From: Bacillota bacterium
Lineage (GTDB): Bacteria > Bacillota > Clostridia > Clostridiales > Clostridiaceae
Length of the DNA stretch: 32,446 nt
Assembly (NCBI GenBank): GCA_023435985.1
Contig: JAEZKY010000316.1
Coordinates: 1-32,446, forward strand
Direction of reading: 5' to 3'
This document shows positions 31,546 to 32,446 of the stretch, one piece after another. Each line of letters starts with the position of its first letter. Position 1 is the first letter of the stretch. Made by a program: the position numbers and the translations under genes. The notes beneath the pieces were generated by a model. That model ran no database searches. It had not been told where the DNA came from and saw only the letters and a list, made by a program, of their open reading frames with translations.

Positions 31546-32446
31546 ATGAATATAACAAATTTAAAAGTTGAAGAATTGATTGGGATAAGCTTTGAATGCA
31601 AATGTGGAAAGAAACATAGTATTGAAATCAATTCTGTAAAGATAGGAAGTAATATAATAGAGCAGCTTCCAGAATTCCTTAAGGAATTTAGGAAGAAGAA
31701 AATATTAATAGTAGAGGATATACACACATATACTGTAGCTGGGAGAAGAGTAGAAGAAGTACTAAAGAATAACTTTTCAATAAAAAAATATATATTTCCA
31801 CAGGAACATTTATTACCTGATGTATATGCGCTCGGAAGAGTTCTTATTGAAATAGAGGAGGATACAGAACTTATACTTGCTGTAGGCTCAGGTGTTATAA
31901 ATGATATTTGTAGATATGTAGCTTACAGATCACATATACCGTATGCAATAGTAGGTACTGCGCCATCTATGGATGGTTATGCATCTGTGGTATCGCCTTT
32001 AATTGTAGATGGATTTAAAGAATCTCATAAAGCCATATATCCATATGGAATATATGCAGATATTGAAATTATGAAGGATGCTCCAATGTATTTACTTTGC
32101 TCAGGACTTGGTGATGTGCTAGGAAAATATGTAGCTTTGGCTGATTGGTCAATTTCAAAGCTTTTAACAGGTGAATATTATTGTAAAACTATTGCAGACA
32201 TGGTTCAGGCAGAAGTGGATAGATGTGTTAAAGCTGCACCTAAAATTCCTGACAGAAATGAAGAAGTCATAAGAAATATAATAGAAGCGTTAGTTCTATC
32301 TGGAATAACAATAGGCATGGCAGGATCATCAAGACCAGCATCTGGTTCAGAACATCATATAGCCCATGGATGGGAGATAATGTTCCATGCAAAAAATAAT
32401 GAAGAGAAATGGGTACATGGAAATTTTGTTGGAGTAGGCACAGTAG
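31546..32446 (+). CDS. egsA: sn-Glycerol-1-phosphate dehydrogenase family (EgsA/AraM), 3' end outside window
   Basis: 300 residues are inside the window and the frame is open at the edge. ATG 31546 was chosen; ATGs at 31534 and 31537 share the frame and are near the same ribosome site (aaaagga). The N-terminus FECKCGKKHSIEIN is typical of AraM/EgsA. The nucleotide loop is AVGSGVINDICRYVAYRS (about 112-129), followed by GTAPSMDGYAS. Metal-site candidates are D190 (SGLGDVLGKY), the His cluster in SGSEHHIAHGWE (H270, H271, H274) and H291 (WVHGNFVGVG). Known members interconvert dihydroxyacetone phosphate and sn-glycerol-1-phosphate with NAD(P)H. Behind a PTS operon the enzyme may instead act on the phosphopolyol made by the transporter; this is inference. 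Confidence 0.9.
   Translation, partial: MNITNLKVEELIGISFECKCGKKHSIEINSVKIGSNIIEQLPEFLKEFRKKKILIVEDIHTYTVAGRRVEEVLKNNFSIKKYIFPQEHLLPDVYALGRVLIEIEEDTELILAVGSGVINDICRYVAYRSHIPYAIVGTAPSMDGYASVVSPLIVDGFKESHKAIYPYGIYADIEIMKDAPMYLLCSGLGDVLGKYVALADWSISKLLTGEYYCKTIADMVQAEVDRCVKAAPKIPDRNEEVIRNIIEALVLSGITIGMAGSSRPASGSEHHIAHGWEIMFHAKNNEEKWVHGNFVGVGTV

Noticed and set aside
1..32446. rRNA, tRNA, CRISPR arrays, insertion sequences or phage genes
   Set aside because: Read through both strands: no cloverleaf, no regular repeat-spacer units, no transposase or integrase motifs.

Overview
The window is AT-rich, dense in strong Shine-Dalgarno sites (AGGAGG-type), and coded mostly in short operons. Its gene content is that of a saccharolytic, anaerobic Clostridium (sensu stricto): a sigma-54/PRD-controlled PTS, DUF438-hemerythrin protein, short flavodoxin, HD-GYP signalling protein and secreted pectate lyases. 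The best guess is a plant-associated, C. beijerinckii-like species. This is inferred from protein character and base composition, not from a search. No rRNA, tRNA, insertion sequence, phage gene or CRISPR array was seen.

Layout. (1) 1-2808: the 3' part of a BarA-type hybrid histidine kinase (HATPase-REC-HPt) followed at once by a REC-GGDEF-HD-GYP protein, so a phosphorelay feeding c-di-GMP turnover. (2) 3238-6550: small single genes on the plus strand (a frameshifted relic, two unknowns, a GNAT acetyltransferase, an ABM-fold protein and a cupin), most closed by their own hairpin terminator, then an HxlR regulator on the minus strand. (3) 6683-7414: a flavin-reductase-fold gene divergent from HxlR, with the 3' end of a lost DJ-1/PfpI gene fused behind its stop codon. 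(4) 9576-7422, minus strand: a HAD phosphatase, VOC protein and RpiR regulator operon with a perfect palindrome over the rpiR ribosome site. (5) 9922-16845: three secreted PL9-type pectate lyases, all with the calcium aspartates and catalytic lysine, interspersed with a small secreted beta-sandwich protein, an unknown helical protein on the minus strand, a 55-residue protein and a DUF975 membrane protein. (6) 17035-18108: an orphan sugar-binding protein. (7) 20332-18171, minus strand: a flavin-reductase-like gene plus a siroheme nitrite/sulfite reductase behind a Crp/Fnr-like box. (8) 20561-23336: a cupin, a flavodoxin, an internally deleted SagB-type nitroreductase relic and a DUF438-hemerythrin protein. 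(9) 23513-25151: an adaA-adaB-alkA alkylation-repair operon. (10) 25915-32446: a LevR-like sigma-54 activator of unusual domain order, a textbook -24/-12 promoter, a galactitol-type PTS (IIA, IIB, IIC) and the start of an sn-glycerol-1-phosphate dehydrogenase gene cut by the window end.

How they work together. The last block is the most coherent system. The activator carries its own PTS-phosphorylatable domains, so it can sense PTS flux and fire the sigma-54 promoter of the transporter operon. The imported substrate is phosphorylated and presumably handled by the polyol-phosphate dehydrogenase and by genes beyond the window. The operon leader and junctions carry unusual elements: a strong ribosome site leading to ATG-TAG, and two hairpins with no U-tract. 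The pectate lyases suggest growth on plant cell wall. Three broken genes in 20 kb (3238, 7256, 21737) show local gene decay by small deletions and frameshifts. All starts were chosen on ribosome-site position; functions are from recognised motifs only.
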